A stretch of 6,880 bases of DNA from contig CALNCH010000104.1 in the NCBI GenBank assembly GCA_937875245.1, positions 1-6,880 on the forward strand, read 5' to 3'. Below are positions 1 to 6,300 of this stretch, one piece after another (position 1 is the first letter of the stretch; each line of letters begins with the position of its first letter). This DNA is from an uncultured Spirochaetaceae bacterium. GTDB taxonomy: Bacteria; Spirochaetota; Spirochaetia; Treponematales; Treponemataceae. The notes beneath the pieces were generated by a model. It was not told the DNA's origin, did no database searches, and saw only the letters and a program-made list of their open reading frames with translations. The position numbers and the translations under genes were made by a program.

Positions 1-53
1 TAGTTTACAAACCAGAGATTAGTAAGAAAAGCTTTAGGTGCTCATTGCTTAAA

Positions 54-773
54 CTAGTTTATAGAAATAACAGATGCAACTCTCCCATCAGGGGTGTAAG
101 CTTTATCAGGATTTTTTGTATCAGTAAAAGAGTTTACCCCTTTATAAAAATTATAGTAATATGTACCTGAGGCAAGAGGAATTTCAATTTCATATAAACC
201 AGGAGTAACTTCTGCTAACTGATAAATATATGAATCCCAGTTTGTAAAGCTTCCTCCTACACGAATCTTTTGTCCTGATTCTCCACTGTATATAAATTTC
301 ACCGTGTTTGATTCTACAACTTTCGTTATCATTTCTTCTTTTCGATTTAGAATTACTCTTGAAAGTTCGGTTTTTATATCATCATCATATATTTTAATTG
401 TATTATTTGGATCAACAGTCCATAAACCATCGATAATAAGGCGATATGAAATTTGGTTACTGTTTTTTGGTAGCTTAAGAATATAAAAGAGGACAGAATC
501 AACTTCTTTACCATCATAATCATAGGTGTTAAGTCTTTCAAAACTATGAATGGTTCTAAAATTTTCAAAATCAAAGACTATGCCAGTATGTCTTGCATTA
601 CTAGCAGCCGTAAACACCACATAATCACCTATAATCTGAGGGGATTTTGGAGAAGAGATTTGAGATAAAATAGTGTTAATTCCATAGCTATCTGCATCAA
701 GCAAATCACTAGTTGCTGAATAAATAGGAAGTATTATAAGTATACTTAAAAATAAAATGAGAATTCTTTTCAT
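54..773 (-). CDS. Secreted protein with CBM48/AMPK-type glycogen-binding-like domains
   Basis: This 239-residue protein has a Lys/Arg start followed by a hydrophobic segment (residues 3-18), which reads as a signal peptide cut near residue 19-20. There is no lipobox cysteine, so a periplasmic or outer-membrane-associated location is likely. The C-terminal part (about 157-239) resembles an early-set beta-sandwich of the CBM48/AMPK glycogen-binding type: a strand, then VGGSFTNWD with W179 in the usual carbohydrate-stacking position, then PGLYEIEIPL and GTYYYNFYKG, and a final DGRVASVISI strand. A weaker copy may occupy about 50-125, ending in YRLIIDGLWTVDPNN. No catalytic domain is present, so it is probably a binding or structural module; the ligand is unknown and could be a protein rather than glycogen. 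It is divergent from the FlcA gene. The start is the only Met ahead of the signal peptide, although its ribosome binding site is weak. The fold call is fairly secure; the function is not. Confidence 0.85.
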   Translation of the reverse strand: MKRILILFLSILIILPIYSATSDLLDADSYGINTILSQISSPKSPQIIGDYVVFTAASNARHTGIVFDFENFRTIHSFERLNTYDYDGKEVDSVLFYILKLPKNSNQISYRLIIDGLWTVDPNNTIKIYDDDIKTELSRVILNRKEEMITKVVESNTVKFIYSGESGQKIRVGGSFTNWDSYIYQLAEVTPGLYEIEIPLASGTYYYNFYKGVNSFTDTKNPDKAYTPDGRVASVISIN

Positions 774-830
774 AGGTATCTAAAATATCGGCATATAAGA
801 ATAAAACTTCATTTTTTTTAAAGCTGAATG

Positions 831-838
831 GTATTATA
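831..838 (-). promoter_or_regulatory. Candidate -10 element for the leftward secreted-protein gene
   Basis: On the minus strand, 838-833 reads TATAAT, an exact sigma-70 consensus -10 hexamer about 60 bases upstream of the ATG at 773. It lies within a near-palindrome, GGTATTATACC on the plus strand (830-840), which could also serve as an operator half-site pair. The hexamer 17 bases further upstream (CTACTC at 861-856) is a poor match to a -35 element. The call therefore rests on the -10 alone. Confidence 0.4.
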
Positions 839-877
839 CCGATGATGTTACTAGCGAGTAGTCTTTATTTGTACTAC

Positions 878-907
878 TTGTTTTATTCACTATTTGTGGG
901 GTACAAT
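878..907 (+). promoter_or_regulatory. Candidate sigma-70 promoter directly in front of flcA
   Basis: TTGTTT (878-883) and TACAAT (902-907) are separated by 18 bases and form a plausible -35/-10 pair on the plus strand. Only 8 bases separate the -10 from the ATG at 916, so transcription would begin at or within a base or two of the start codon. No Shine-Dalgarno sequence is seen before that ATG. Just upstream, an inverted repeat (AGTAGT at 857-862 and ACTACT at 873-878, extendable by a G-T and a C-G pair) touches the -35 and could be an operator. This is read by eye only. Confidence 0.4.
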
Positions 908-915
908 AAAGAACG

Positions 916-3645
916 ATGCCCGGAATTAACCAGCTAAAAAAGTTTAGCAACGATGTGACAGCATTAGGCAATGAAACTCAAATTAGACAGCAGAAAGGCG
1001 AAACAATGCCTTCTATTCCAATGCCTGAAAATATTCCCGACAAAGATGATTCCTACGATTTTGAATTTGGTCTTCCAGAAGATGATGAAGGGCAAGAAGA
1101 TGTATTTCAACAAGAGGATACAGATAATAATTTTTCGGATGAAGAATTTGAGAATACAGATTTTGAGAAAACAGAGGACATAGAAGGAAATAATGATTTA
1201 GACGATTCAAATCTAAATATTTTGCCTGATATGGATAGTATGCCAGATTTAGGCGCTATTAATGATTTGCCTCCTATTACTGATTTTAATGATTTACCCT
1301 TTTCAGAACAAAACAACACAGAAGAAATTCCATCTACAGATACTGAATTTGAGGATGACGCCTTAAATACTTTCTCAATTCCGGATCTGTCAGATTTACC
1401 TGACTTACCAGACTTACATAATCCAAGTGATGAAAATTTTGTAAGTTCTATTCCCTCTACAGACTTTTCTGAAGATGTATTTTCTAGCCCAGTGGATGAT
1501 GTATCTTTTCCTCCTCCTGAAATGGGTGATATCGATTTGCCCTCCGATATTGATTTTAATACAGAGTTTGCCTCAGCAGAAGAGGGGTCAGTCTTTGATA
1601 TTCCAGGTTTTTCAGATTTTGACATTGCAAAAACTACCACTCCTCAATCATCAACAGGGGCTCATAGTAAAAATAATAATCGACCAAAAAATACGCTTAC
1701 AGATACTGAATATACTCAATTTCTTAACAACTTAAAAGGATATCCCCTTAATTTACGTGTTGCAATAGAAGAAGTTATTGTAAAAAATGAGTTCCAGGAC
1801 GAGGCTGTTATGGAACTGGTTATGAAAGTTGTAAAGAAGGCTCCTGCCCGGCAAGTTTCTTCACATATGGAACGTTCTTTAGGGATTACAGTAGATGTTC
1901 CCCTTAATTATGAACGGCGAACAGTAGATCAGTACGAAGCATATAAATCTTCATTAGAATATCAATTAAAAAACAGAATTATACCTGCTACTATTGCAGG
2001 TGTTGCCATCTTTGCAGTAGGTATTGTTTTATTCTTCTTAGGAAATAGATTTATTTATAAACCTTTAAAAGCAGAATCTTTGTACAAACAAGGATATACC
2101 TTAGTTGAAAATAATCTGTATTCTCAAGGAGAATTAAAGTTTGATGAAGCATTAACTTATCGTGCTTCTAAAAAGTGGTTTTTTTCTTATGCTAGAACCT
2201 ATCGTGCCCATAAACAGTATGACAGAGCTTCTTCTATGTATGAAAGGTTATTACAACAATTTAATAATAATCTAAAAGCAGGGTTAGAATATGCTACCAT
2301 GGTTTTAGAAGATTTATACAATTACGAAAGAGCTGAATATATTACTCGCAGGTATATATTAGATAACCATATCAATGATAAATCGGGATTATTGTTGTTA
2401 GGTGATATTTTCTTAGAGTGGGGTACTCAATCTAAAGATGAAGGAATAAAAGCAGAGAAGTTTGAACAAGCTCGGCTTCAATATGCTGTGCTAATGCAAT
2501 TGTATGGTTCTGATGATCTGTATATGTCTCGTATGTTACGTTATTTTATGAGAACAGATAATTTACGAGAAGTCTTATTATTAAAATCTCACTTTACTAA
2601 TAAAAAAAGAATGAATCTTGATGCTCCTGACTTAGTGGAATTAGGTGGCTATTTATTAAACAAACTATATGGTACTTTGCCTCCTTCTGATGAATATTTA
2701 CGTTCTTATATAGAGGATTTACGAAGTTTATTAGAACAAGCAATAGAGGAAGCCCCAGATTATCCAGAACCATATTATAATTTGGCTCGCTATTTTGTTG
2801 AAGCAAATACTAGAAATTCAGCAAAAACCTTATTAGAGACTGCCATACAAAAGTTTACAGATGTCAGCAGAAAATCTCATACTCGCATTTTGAATCAAGT
2901 TGATTGTTACAGAATGTTAGGGGAGATATATGCAGAAGAGCGAGAATATATTTTAGCAGAAAACAATTATGCTTCTGGTATTCAATTATTTGAAAAGGAA
3001 GGGGAAACCAGCGGCTTAACAAGTAACGACAAAATTGGAAAATTATACGCTGATATGGGAGATATAGATTATTTTATCTCCGGAGATATGGATTATGCAC
3101 TTAAAAATTATTCTCTTGCTATAGCCAACCAATACGACGTTCCTTCTGTTAGATATAGAGTAGGGTATGTTCAGTATTCAAAAGGAAATTATACAGAAGC
3201 CCTTGGGTCTTTTATAAAAACAGCATCAGAAAAAACAAAGGATCACAATGTTCTTCTTGCCTTGGGAAATGTTTTAGCTTTACGAAGTGATAACTTTGCT
3301 GCACAAGGATATTATGAGAGGCTCATGACTATTTTAGATAATGAACGAGCTCGATATGGTGTTCTTTTCCCTCAAATTAGAGAAGATCAGGGTGAAATTG
3401 TTGATTTATATATGAAAACTGCAAATAACCTTGGGGTTCAGGCTCAGTCAATGGTTTATTTTTCTGAATCCATTCGAGCTTGGGATGCATTAACGAGAAA
3501 TCAAACCACTATGGTACGGTTGGAGGGAAGTAATTTGGCAGCTCAAAATACAAAGTATTTAGCGTATCCTCATTCAGAGTATGATCCAGCTATTTATACT
3601 GATATTCCTCGTGTTTTAAACGGTGAAGTACCATTGGAACAGTAA
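916..3645 (+). CDS. flcA: Periplasmic flagellar collar protein FlcA-like, TPR protein
   Basis: This 909-residue protein matches the layout of the spirochete flagellar collar protein FlcA (Borrelia burgdorferi BB0326, about 930 residues), which is needed for collar formation and stator assembly around the periplasmic flagellar motor. In order: a short N-terminal block (1-55, with MPGINQLKKF, LGNE and FGLPEDD); a very acidic Asp/Pro/Leu/Phe-rich disordered region (about 45-240) with repeated DLP/DF motifs; a conserved-looking helical block (about 260-353, including LNNLKGYPLNLRVAIEEV); one membrane segment (about 355-377); then TPR-type helical repeats to about residue 850. Clear TPR-like pairs lie around 385-480, 614-650 and 745-805. 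The acidic part should be cytoplasmic and the TPR part periplasmic. An in-frame stop at 907-909 makes the ATG at 916 the earliest start. It lacks a Shine-Dalgarno sequence, whereas an internal ATG at 1006 has GAAAGG before it. I prefer 916 because the N-terminal block looks like part of the family. A kinase-like gene follows after 2 bases. The family call is from recognition, without alignment. Confidence 0.8.
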   Translation: MPGINQLKKFSNDVTALGNETQIRQQKGETMPSIPMPENIPDKDDSYDFEFGLPEDDEGQEDVFQQEDTDNNFSDEEFENTDFEKTEDIEGNNDLDDSNLNILPDMDSMPDLGAINDLPPITDFNDLPFSEQNNTEEIPSTDTEFEDDALNTFSIPDLSDLPDLPDLHNPSDENFVSSIPSTDFSEDVFSSPVDDVSFPPPEMGDIDLPSDIDFNTEFASAEEGSVFDIPGFSDFDIAKTTTPQSSTGAHSKNNNRPKNTLTDTEYTQFLNNLKGYPLNLRVAIEEVIVKNEFQDEAVMELVMKVVKKAPARQVSSHMERSLGITVDVPLNYERRTVDQYEAYKSSLEYQLKNRIIPATIAGVAIFAVGIVLFFLGNRFIYKPLKAESLYKQGYTLVENNLYSQGELKFDEALTYRASKKWFFSYARTYRAHKQYDRASSMYERLLQQFNNNLKAGLEYATMVLEDLYNYERAEYITRRYILDNHINDKSGLLLLGDIFLEWGTQSKDEGIKAEKFEQARLQYAVLMQLYGSDDLYMSRMLRYFMRTDNLREVLLLKSHFTNKKRMNLDAPDLVELGGYLLNKLYGTLPPSDEYLRSYIEDLRSLLEQAIEEAPDYPEPYYNLARYFVEANTRNSAKTLLETAIQKFTDVSRKSHTRILNQVDCYRMLGEIYAEEREYILAENNYASGIQLFEKEGETSGLTSNDKIGKLYADMGDIDYFISGDMDYALKNYSLAIANQYDVPSVRYRVGYVQYSKGNYTEALGSFIKTASEKTKDHNVLLALGNVLALRSDNFAAQGYYERLMTILDNERARYGVLFPQIREDQGEIVDLYMKTANNLGVQAQSMVYFSESIRAWDALTRNQTTMVRLEGSNLAAQNTKYLAYPHSEYDPAIYTDIPRVLNGEVPLEQ

Positions 3646-3647
3646 GA

Positions 3648-4248
3648 ATGTACATAGGAAAAACGACAATTAACAATGGAATTGAACTGAGGAAATATGC
3701 AAATGATATTCTTAAAGAGTTGTTTCGGAAAAGTATTCATTTGTGTGCTTCTCTAATTCCCTTCTTATTATCTTATTTCTATTATCCTGTTGTACATCGC
3801 TTCAGAAATTCTTCGCCGAAAAGGCACAAAGATATTTCTTGTATCTAAAATTACAGAAGCTGCCTCTAGAAAAAGGGACGAAAATAAATTTGTATTAGGT
3901 CCAGTAACATTAACCCTTGGAATACTTATTTCTGCGATTTTCTTTAATGCAACTCCAGCTGCAATAGGTATTTATGCTCTTGCTTTTGGTGATGGGTTAG
4001 CTAGTCTAGTGGGAAAAATGTTTGGAAAAACGACAATCCCTTACACCCAAGGAAAAACAGTAGCTGGCAGTTTGGCTTGTTTTACTGCAATTTTTGTATC
4101 TGCTAGTATAACTTGTAAAAATGCTTTTATAGGCCTTGTACTGGCTTGTATAGGAACCATAATAGAATTACTTCCCTTAAAAGACTTTGATAATTTGATT
4201 ATTCCTATTTTAATTGCTTCTATTTGCCAATTTTATTTCCACATGTAG
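3648..4248 (+). pseudogene. Frameshifted CTP-transferase / dolichol-kinase-like membrane protein
   Basis: Two reading frames together encode one member of the SEC59/dolichol kinase and phosphatidate cytidylyltransferase-like group, integral membrane enzymes that use CTP on lipid substrates. The N-terminal part (from ATG 3648) includes LKELFRKSIHLCASLIPFLL and runs to a stop at 3846-3848. The C-terminal part, in the +1 frame, is open from 3757 and carries LYIASEILRRKG, then the signature GDGLASLVGKMFG and GKTVAGSLACF, then ELLPLKDFDN and a final hydrophobic stretch. The frames overlap between 3757 and 3846, so the lesion lies there. A 7-base direct repeat TATTATC (3766-3772 and 3780-3786) sits at the likely site, and loss of one 14-base unit would change the frame as seen. 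A single-base error is also possible. Intact members seem to have about ten more residues here, by memory. The gene starts 2 bases after flcA with no convincing Shine-Dalgarno sequence, implying translational coupling. The exact lipid substrate cannot be told. Confidence 0.75.
3790..4248 (+). CDS. Surviving C-terminal reading frame of the kinase-like protein
   Basis: From TTG at 3790 a 152-codon frame holds the whole conserved catalytic-looking part of the broken kinase-like gene. It begins LYIASEILRR and includes GDGLASLVGK (residues about 67-76), QGKTVAGSLACF (about 87-98) and ELLPLKDFDNL (about 126-136), with hydrophobic helices between. It lacks the N-terminal membrane helix and the FRKSIHLC segment of the upstream frame. 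I see no Shine-Dalgarno sequence before 3790 and do not think it is a natural start. It is listed because it could be annotated alone, or made by ribosomes that slip or re-initiate. Its last 16 bases overlap the convergent membrane-protein gene. Confidence 0.45.
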   Translation: MYIASEILRRKGTKIFLVSKITEAASRKRDENKFVLGPVTLTLGILISAIFFNATPAAIGIYALAFGDGLASLVGKMFGKTTIPYTQGKTVAGSLACFTAIFVSASITCKNAFIGLVLACIGTIIELLPLKDFDNLIIPILIASICQFYFHM

Positions 4249-5060
4249 TATTTGTGTAATCGTTTAAGAAAAAAGAAAGTTCCAAATGTAAGTAATGTTA
4301 ATCCAAATATGCACCAGAATATGTTTGCTGTTTTTAGTAATAAAAAATAACCAGTTGATGTACATAAAAAACCAATAGCTATAAAAACTAAATCTTTTGA
4401 ATCTTTTCTATAGCCAGTAAGGCAAAGGGTAAATGTAGTGAGAATAATTGCAATTACTCTAATAAAGTTTACAATGTTATCATATCCAAAGGGAACTCGA
4501 AGGGCATATTGAATATCCTTGTTATTAATGGGGATGATAACAGACAAAATGAGTGAAATCATTATTAAGATAATCATATTTTTGTCTGTATCATGATTTT
4601 TTTCATCACTGGAACAAACCCCTAAAGCTAAGAAAGATAAAACAGTAATTATTTCACCAAAAAACTCAGCCTTTCCTGCAAAAAGAAGAATTGAAGAAAA
4701 GCCGGTCCATAATTTAAAAATAGGAATTAGTAGACAACAGATATTAGCTAAACATCCTAGAAGAAAAATAAAATAATAAAATAATTCTGGAGATTGGGTT
4801 TTTTCAAATCCAAAATAAATTATAAAAGAAAGTACAGGTACATAGATAATTAAGATTAATATGTTTAATAAGGCAACCATTGAATGATTTGCAAATAAAG
4901 CTTCACTAAAGGAAATGCCCGTTTCATATCGGACTGTTGGTATTGTGTCCAACGGAGTGGTAAATAAAACAAAGAGTAAGCCAATTATAAAAAGCCCTAC
5001 AATGATAGAAGAAAAAACAGCGAAAGCAAAAATAAAATGATTTCTAGTATTTAGCGTCAT
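4233..5060 (-). CDS. Unrecognised multi-pass membrane protein
   Basis: This 275-residue protein is almost entirely hydrophobic, with about eight predicted membrane helices near residues 8-33, 61-84, 93-117, 122-149, 161-178, 196-217, 223-242 and 245-266. The loops are short; the longest polar one, SSDEKNHDTDKN (about 150-161), is charged. The C-terminus LKRLHKYYMWK is basic, suggesting a cytoplasmic end. I see no conserved catalytic motif or transporter signature and do not assign a family. It is transcribed alone, convergent with the kinase-like gene (overlap of 16 bases at the stops) and divergent from the DUF2259-type gene. No Shine-Dalgarno sequence precedes the ATG at 5060, but a good promoter lies directly upstream. 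It is real on grounds of length, sustained membrane pattern and lack of a competing frame. Confidence 0.85.
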   Translation of the reverse strand: MTLNTRNHFIFAFAVFSSIIVGLFIIGLLFVLFTTPLDTIPTVRYETGISFSEALFANHSMVALLNILILIIYVPVLSFIIYFGFEKTQSPELFYYFIFLLGCLANICCLLIPIFKLWTGFSSILLFAGKAEFFGEIITVLSFLALGVCSSDEKNHDTDKNMIILIMISLILSVIIPINNKDIQYALRVPFGYDNIVNFIRVIAIILTTFTLCLTGYRKDSKDLVFIAIGFLCTSTGYFLLLKTANIFWCIFGLTLLTFGTFFFLKRLHKYYMWK

Positions 5061-5066
5061 ATTGAA

Positions 5067-5095
5067 AGAATACAGTGATAGGAAATTTATGTAAA
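5067..5095 (-). promoter_or_regulatory. Sigma-70-like promoter for the membrane-protein gene
   Basis: On the minus strand, TTTACA (5095-5090) and TATTCT (5072-5067) are separated by exactly 17 bases, a good sigma-70 match. The -10 is followed by only six bases (TTCAAT) before the ATG at 5060. The expected transcription start therefore falls at the start codon, giving a leaderless message, and this agrees with the absence of a Shine-Dalgarno sequence. Confidence 0.55.
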
Positions 5096-5136
5096 GCCAA
5101 CTGCAAAAAAAACCGATATGTAAGATAGAGATTTTT

Positions 5137-5144
5137 AGAGAGGA
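5137..5144 (+). promoter_or_regulatory. Ribosome binding site of the DUF2259-type gene
   Basis: AGAGAGGA lies four bases before the ATG at 5149 and is the strongest Shine-Dalgarno match in the window. It fixes the start of the secreted protein. A promoter further upstream in 5061-5130 is not clear; TTGAAA at 5062-5067 with TTTATG at 5086-5091 (spacer 18) is a weak candidate. Confidence 0.7.
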
Positions 5145-5148
5145 AAGA

Positions 5149-5853
5149 ATGACAAAACGAACTCTGATTGCTTTTATATTAGTTTGTACCGCATGTATTG
5201 CTTTTGCAGGTGACGTAGCAGCTTATGTAGATTTGGGATTTTCTCAAGATGGTTCTACCTATGTTTTTGCACAATATGGTATTACTGACAAGGCCTATGA
5301 AGGCTATGCTGAGATTTACACCATTGATATTGAGAAAAATGATTACGTAGACTCAGGGGTATTTAAAACTCTTCCAAGTAATAAAACTGTTGGAGAAAGC
5401 GGATCCAATCTGTATCAGAAATTGTTTGAAAAAAATATATCTTATTTTACACAAATGAAATTAAAACCTGCAACTTTACAAAACACCCTTTATATCAAAA
5501 GAGAAGCAAAAGAAGCTGGTAGTGAAATAGTGTTTAAAGACTTTGAGAGAGCGAGTAATGGAAATCTTATTTCCTATTCAATACGATTAATTCCTTGGTA
5601 TGAAGGAAAAAACCCAAAATCAAAATCATCATTCTTTATTTCTTTGGAAAAAAAAGATGAAAATGGTAAATTATTGTATAAAAAAGTTATTGGTAATCCA
5701 GAAATTAAACGATCAGGGGTTTCTGAATATCTCATAGATAGAATTATTTGCGATGAGGGTACCAATACCTTATTATTTGTTATTCAAAAAAATATGATAA
5801 CAGAGAATGGAACTTCTGTCCGATACATGGTTGAAGCTCAAAAAATTAAATAA
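5149..5853 (+). CDS. DUF2259-type predicted secreted protein
   Basis: This 234-residue protein has a clear signal peptide: TKR, a hydrophobic core, then CIAFA with likely cleavage after A20. The mature protein starts GDVAAYVDLGFSQDG and continues YVFAQYGITDK, GYAEIYTIDIEKNDYV and GVFKT. This pattern is typical of the DUF2259 family of predicted secreted proteins seen in spirochetes (recognised from memory). The rest is mostly beta-strand, including SYSIRLIPWYEG (about 142-153), paired strands with KKDENGKLLYKKV, and a final VRYMVEAQKIK. No lipobox fits the cleavage site, so it should be periplasmic or surface-located. The function of the family is unknown and no catalytic residues stand out. 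The start is supported by a strong ribosome binding site. Its last 8 bases overlap the 3' end of the minus-strand gene, and a hairpin lies just after the stop. Confidence 0.88.
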   Translation: MTKRTLIAFILVCTACIAFAGDVAAYVDLGFSQDGSTYVFAQYGITDKAYEGYAEIYTIDIEKNDYVDSGVFKTLPSNKTVGESGSNLYQKLFEKNISYFTQMKLKPATLQNTLYIKREAKEAGSEIVFKDFERASNGNLISYSIRLIPWYEGKNPKSKSSFFISLEKKDENGKLLYKKVIGNPEIKRSGVSEYLIDRIICDEGTNTLLFVIQKNMITENGTSVRYMVEAQKIK

Positions 5854-6262
5854 CCTTTCTAAAAAGCTGAAAGACTGACTTGCTATCTTCTTTCAGCTTT
5901 CTCATATACACTGTCTTTTCTTCTAATTTCAATTCTTGCCATAAAGCTTCTAACCATAATTGTTCTGCCGCTTCGGCATATATATCAGTATTGCTATTTT
6001 CAGATTCAAGTCCTTGTAAAAAAAGGTATTTTCCTTTTTCAATTCTATGTACAGACTCTTTTGAATACAAAGGAATATCTTTTTCTTGTATTACATTTCC
6101 TAAAAAAATGGGTGTATGCAAATATGCATCTTTTTTAGGTGATAAATTGTCTGAAAATACTCCATTACTATAAGAGTAAAGAGATTCTGTAGTATCAAGT
6201 AATTCTTCTGTACTAAATAAAAGGTCAATATATAAATGTAATATTTTTATTGTAAAATTCAT
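5846..6262 (-). CDS. Unrecognised 138-residue protein, probably cytoplasmic
   Basis: I do not recognise a named family. The protein begins MNFTIKILHLYIDLLFSTEE with no signal peptide or membrane helix. It has a variable-looking middle (30-70), then an ordered C-terminal part: IEKGKYLFLQGL (about 74-85), AEAAEQLWLEALWQELKL (about 96-113), KTVYMRKL (about 116-123) and EDSKSVFQLFRKVI (125-138). The helix-plus-strands look and paired Trp residues suggest a small folded domain, similar to short hypothetical proteins I associate with treponemes (memory only). The antiparallel frame on the plus strand (5880-6173) is shorter and has no such pattern. The ATG at 6262 is the only early Met. It lacks a Shine-Dalgarno sequence but has TATACT six bases upstream. 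The last 13 or so codons also encode one terminator hairpin. Confidence 0.75.
   Translation of the reverse strand: MNFTIKILHLYIDLLFSTEELLDTTESLYSYSNGVFSDNLSPKKDAYLHTPIFLGNVIQEKDIPLYSKESVHRIEKGKYLFLQGLESENSNTDIYAEAAEQLWLEALWQELKLEEKTVYMRKLKEDSKSVFQLFRKVI
5863..5900. terminator. Hairpin terminator between convergent genes, inside a coding sequence
   Basis: A perfect 12-base inverted repeat (AAAGCTGAAAGA at 5863-5874 and TCTTTCAGCTTT at 5889-5900) with a 14-base loop starts 10 bases after the stop of the DUF2259-type gene. On the plus strand it is followed by TCTCATAT, a poor U-run. On the minus strand the stem runs straight into five T residues, but there it lies within the last codons of the 138-residue gene. 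It is probably an intrinsic terminator for the plus-strand gene, possibly bidirectional. Confidence 0.65.
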
Positions 6263-6268
6263 GAAAAA

Positions 6269-6274
6269 AGTATA
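6269..6274 (-). promoter_or_regulatory. Candidate -10 element for the 138-residue protein gene
   Basis: TATACT on the minus strand ends six bases before the ATG at 6262, with no Shine-Dalgarno sequence between. The expected -35 position (TTTTAA, 6297-6292) is a poor match. The position fits the same leaderless pattern as two other genes here, but AT-rich sequence makes a chance match easy. Confidence 0.3.
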
Positions 6275-6300
6275 GTAGAAATTGAAAAAAATTAAAAGCC

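Noticed and set aside
1..53. Possible tail of a gene at the left edge
   Set aside because: Plus frames end at once or within seven codons, or look like a shadow running into the leftward gene. Nothing in 53 bases allows a call.
50..61. Perfect 12-base palindrome TAAACTAGTTTA over the stop codon of the leftward gene
   Set aside because: With no loop and only A/T-rich ends it cannot form a useful RNA terminator, and such palindromes are common in AT-rich DNA. No T-run follows in the required position.
304..574. Short frames on both strands inside the secreted-protein gene (304-486 plus, 374-574 minus)
   Set aside because: Both overlap a protein with a clear signal peptide and CBM-like domain and show no start signal of their own.
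1107..1640. A 177-codon open frame on the minus strand inside the flcA region
   Set aside because: It is very rich in Ser and Lys and lies exactly opposite the acidic repeat region. The open frame is a by-product of that biased codon composition. It has no ribosome binding site or domain pattern.
3697..3756. ATG codons at 3697 and 3703 behind GAGGAA, in the same frame as the C-terminal half of the kinase-like gene
   Set aside because: This frame hits a stop at 3754-3756 before reaching the conserved part, so it cannot supply a start for the C-terminal half.
4212..4232. Possible terminator AATTGC ... GCCAATT followed by TTATTT at the end of the kinase-like gene
   Set aside because: The stem has only five continuous pairs, mostly A-T, with a bulge. 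It is too weak to call.
5880..6173. A 97-codon plus-strand frame opposite the 138-residue gene
   Set aside because: It is rich in Ser, Cys and Phe with no recognisable pattern and has no ribosome binding site. The minus-strand frame is longer and has an ordered C-terminal domain.
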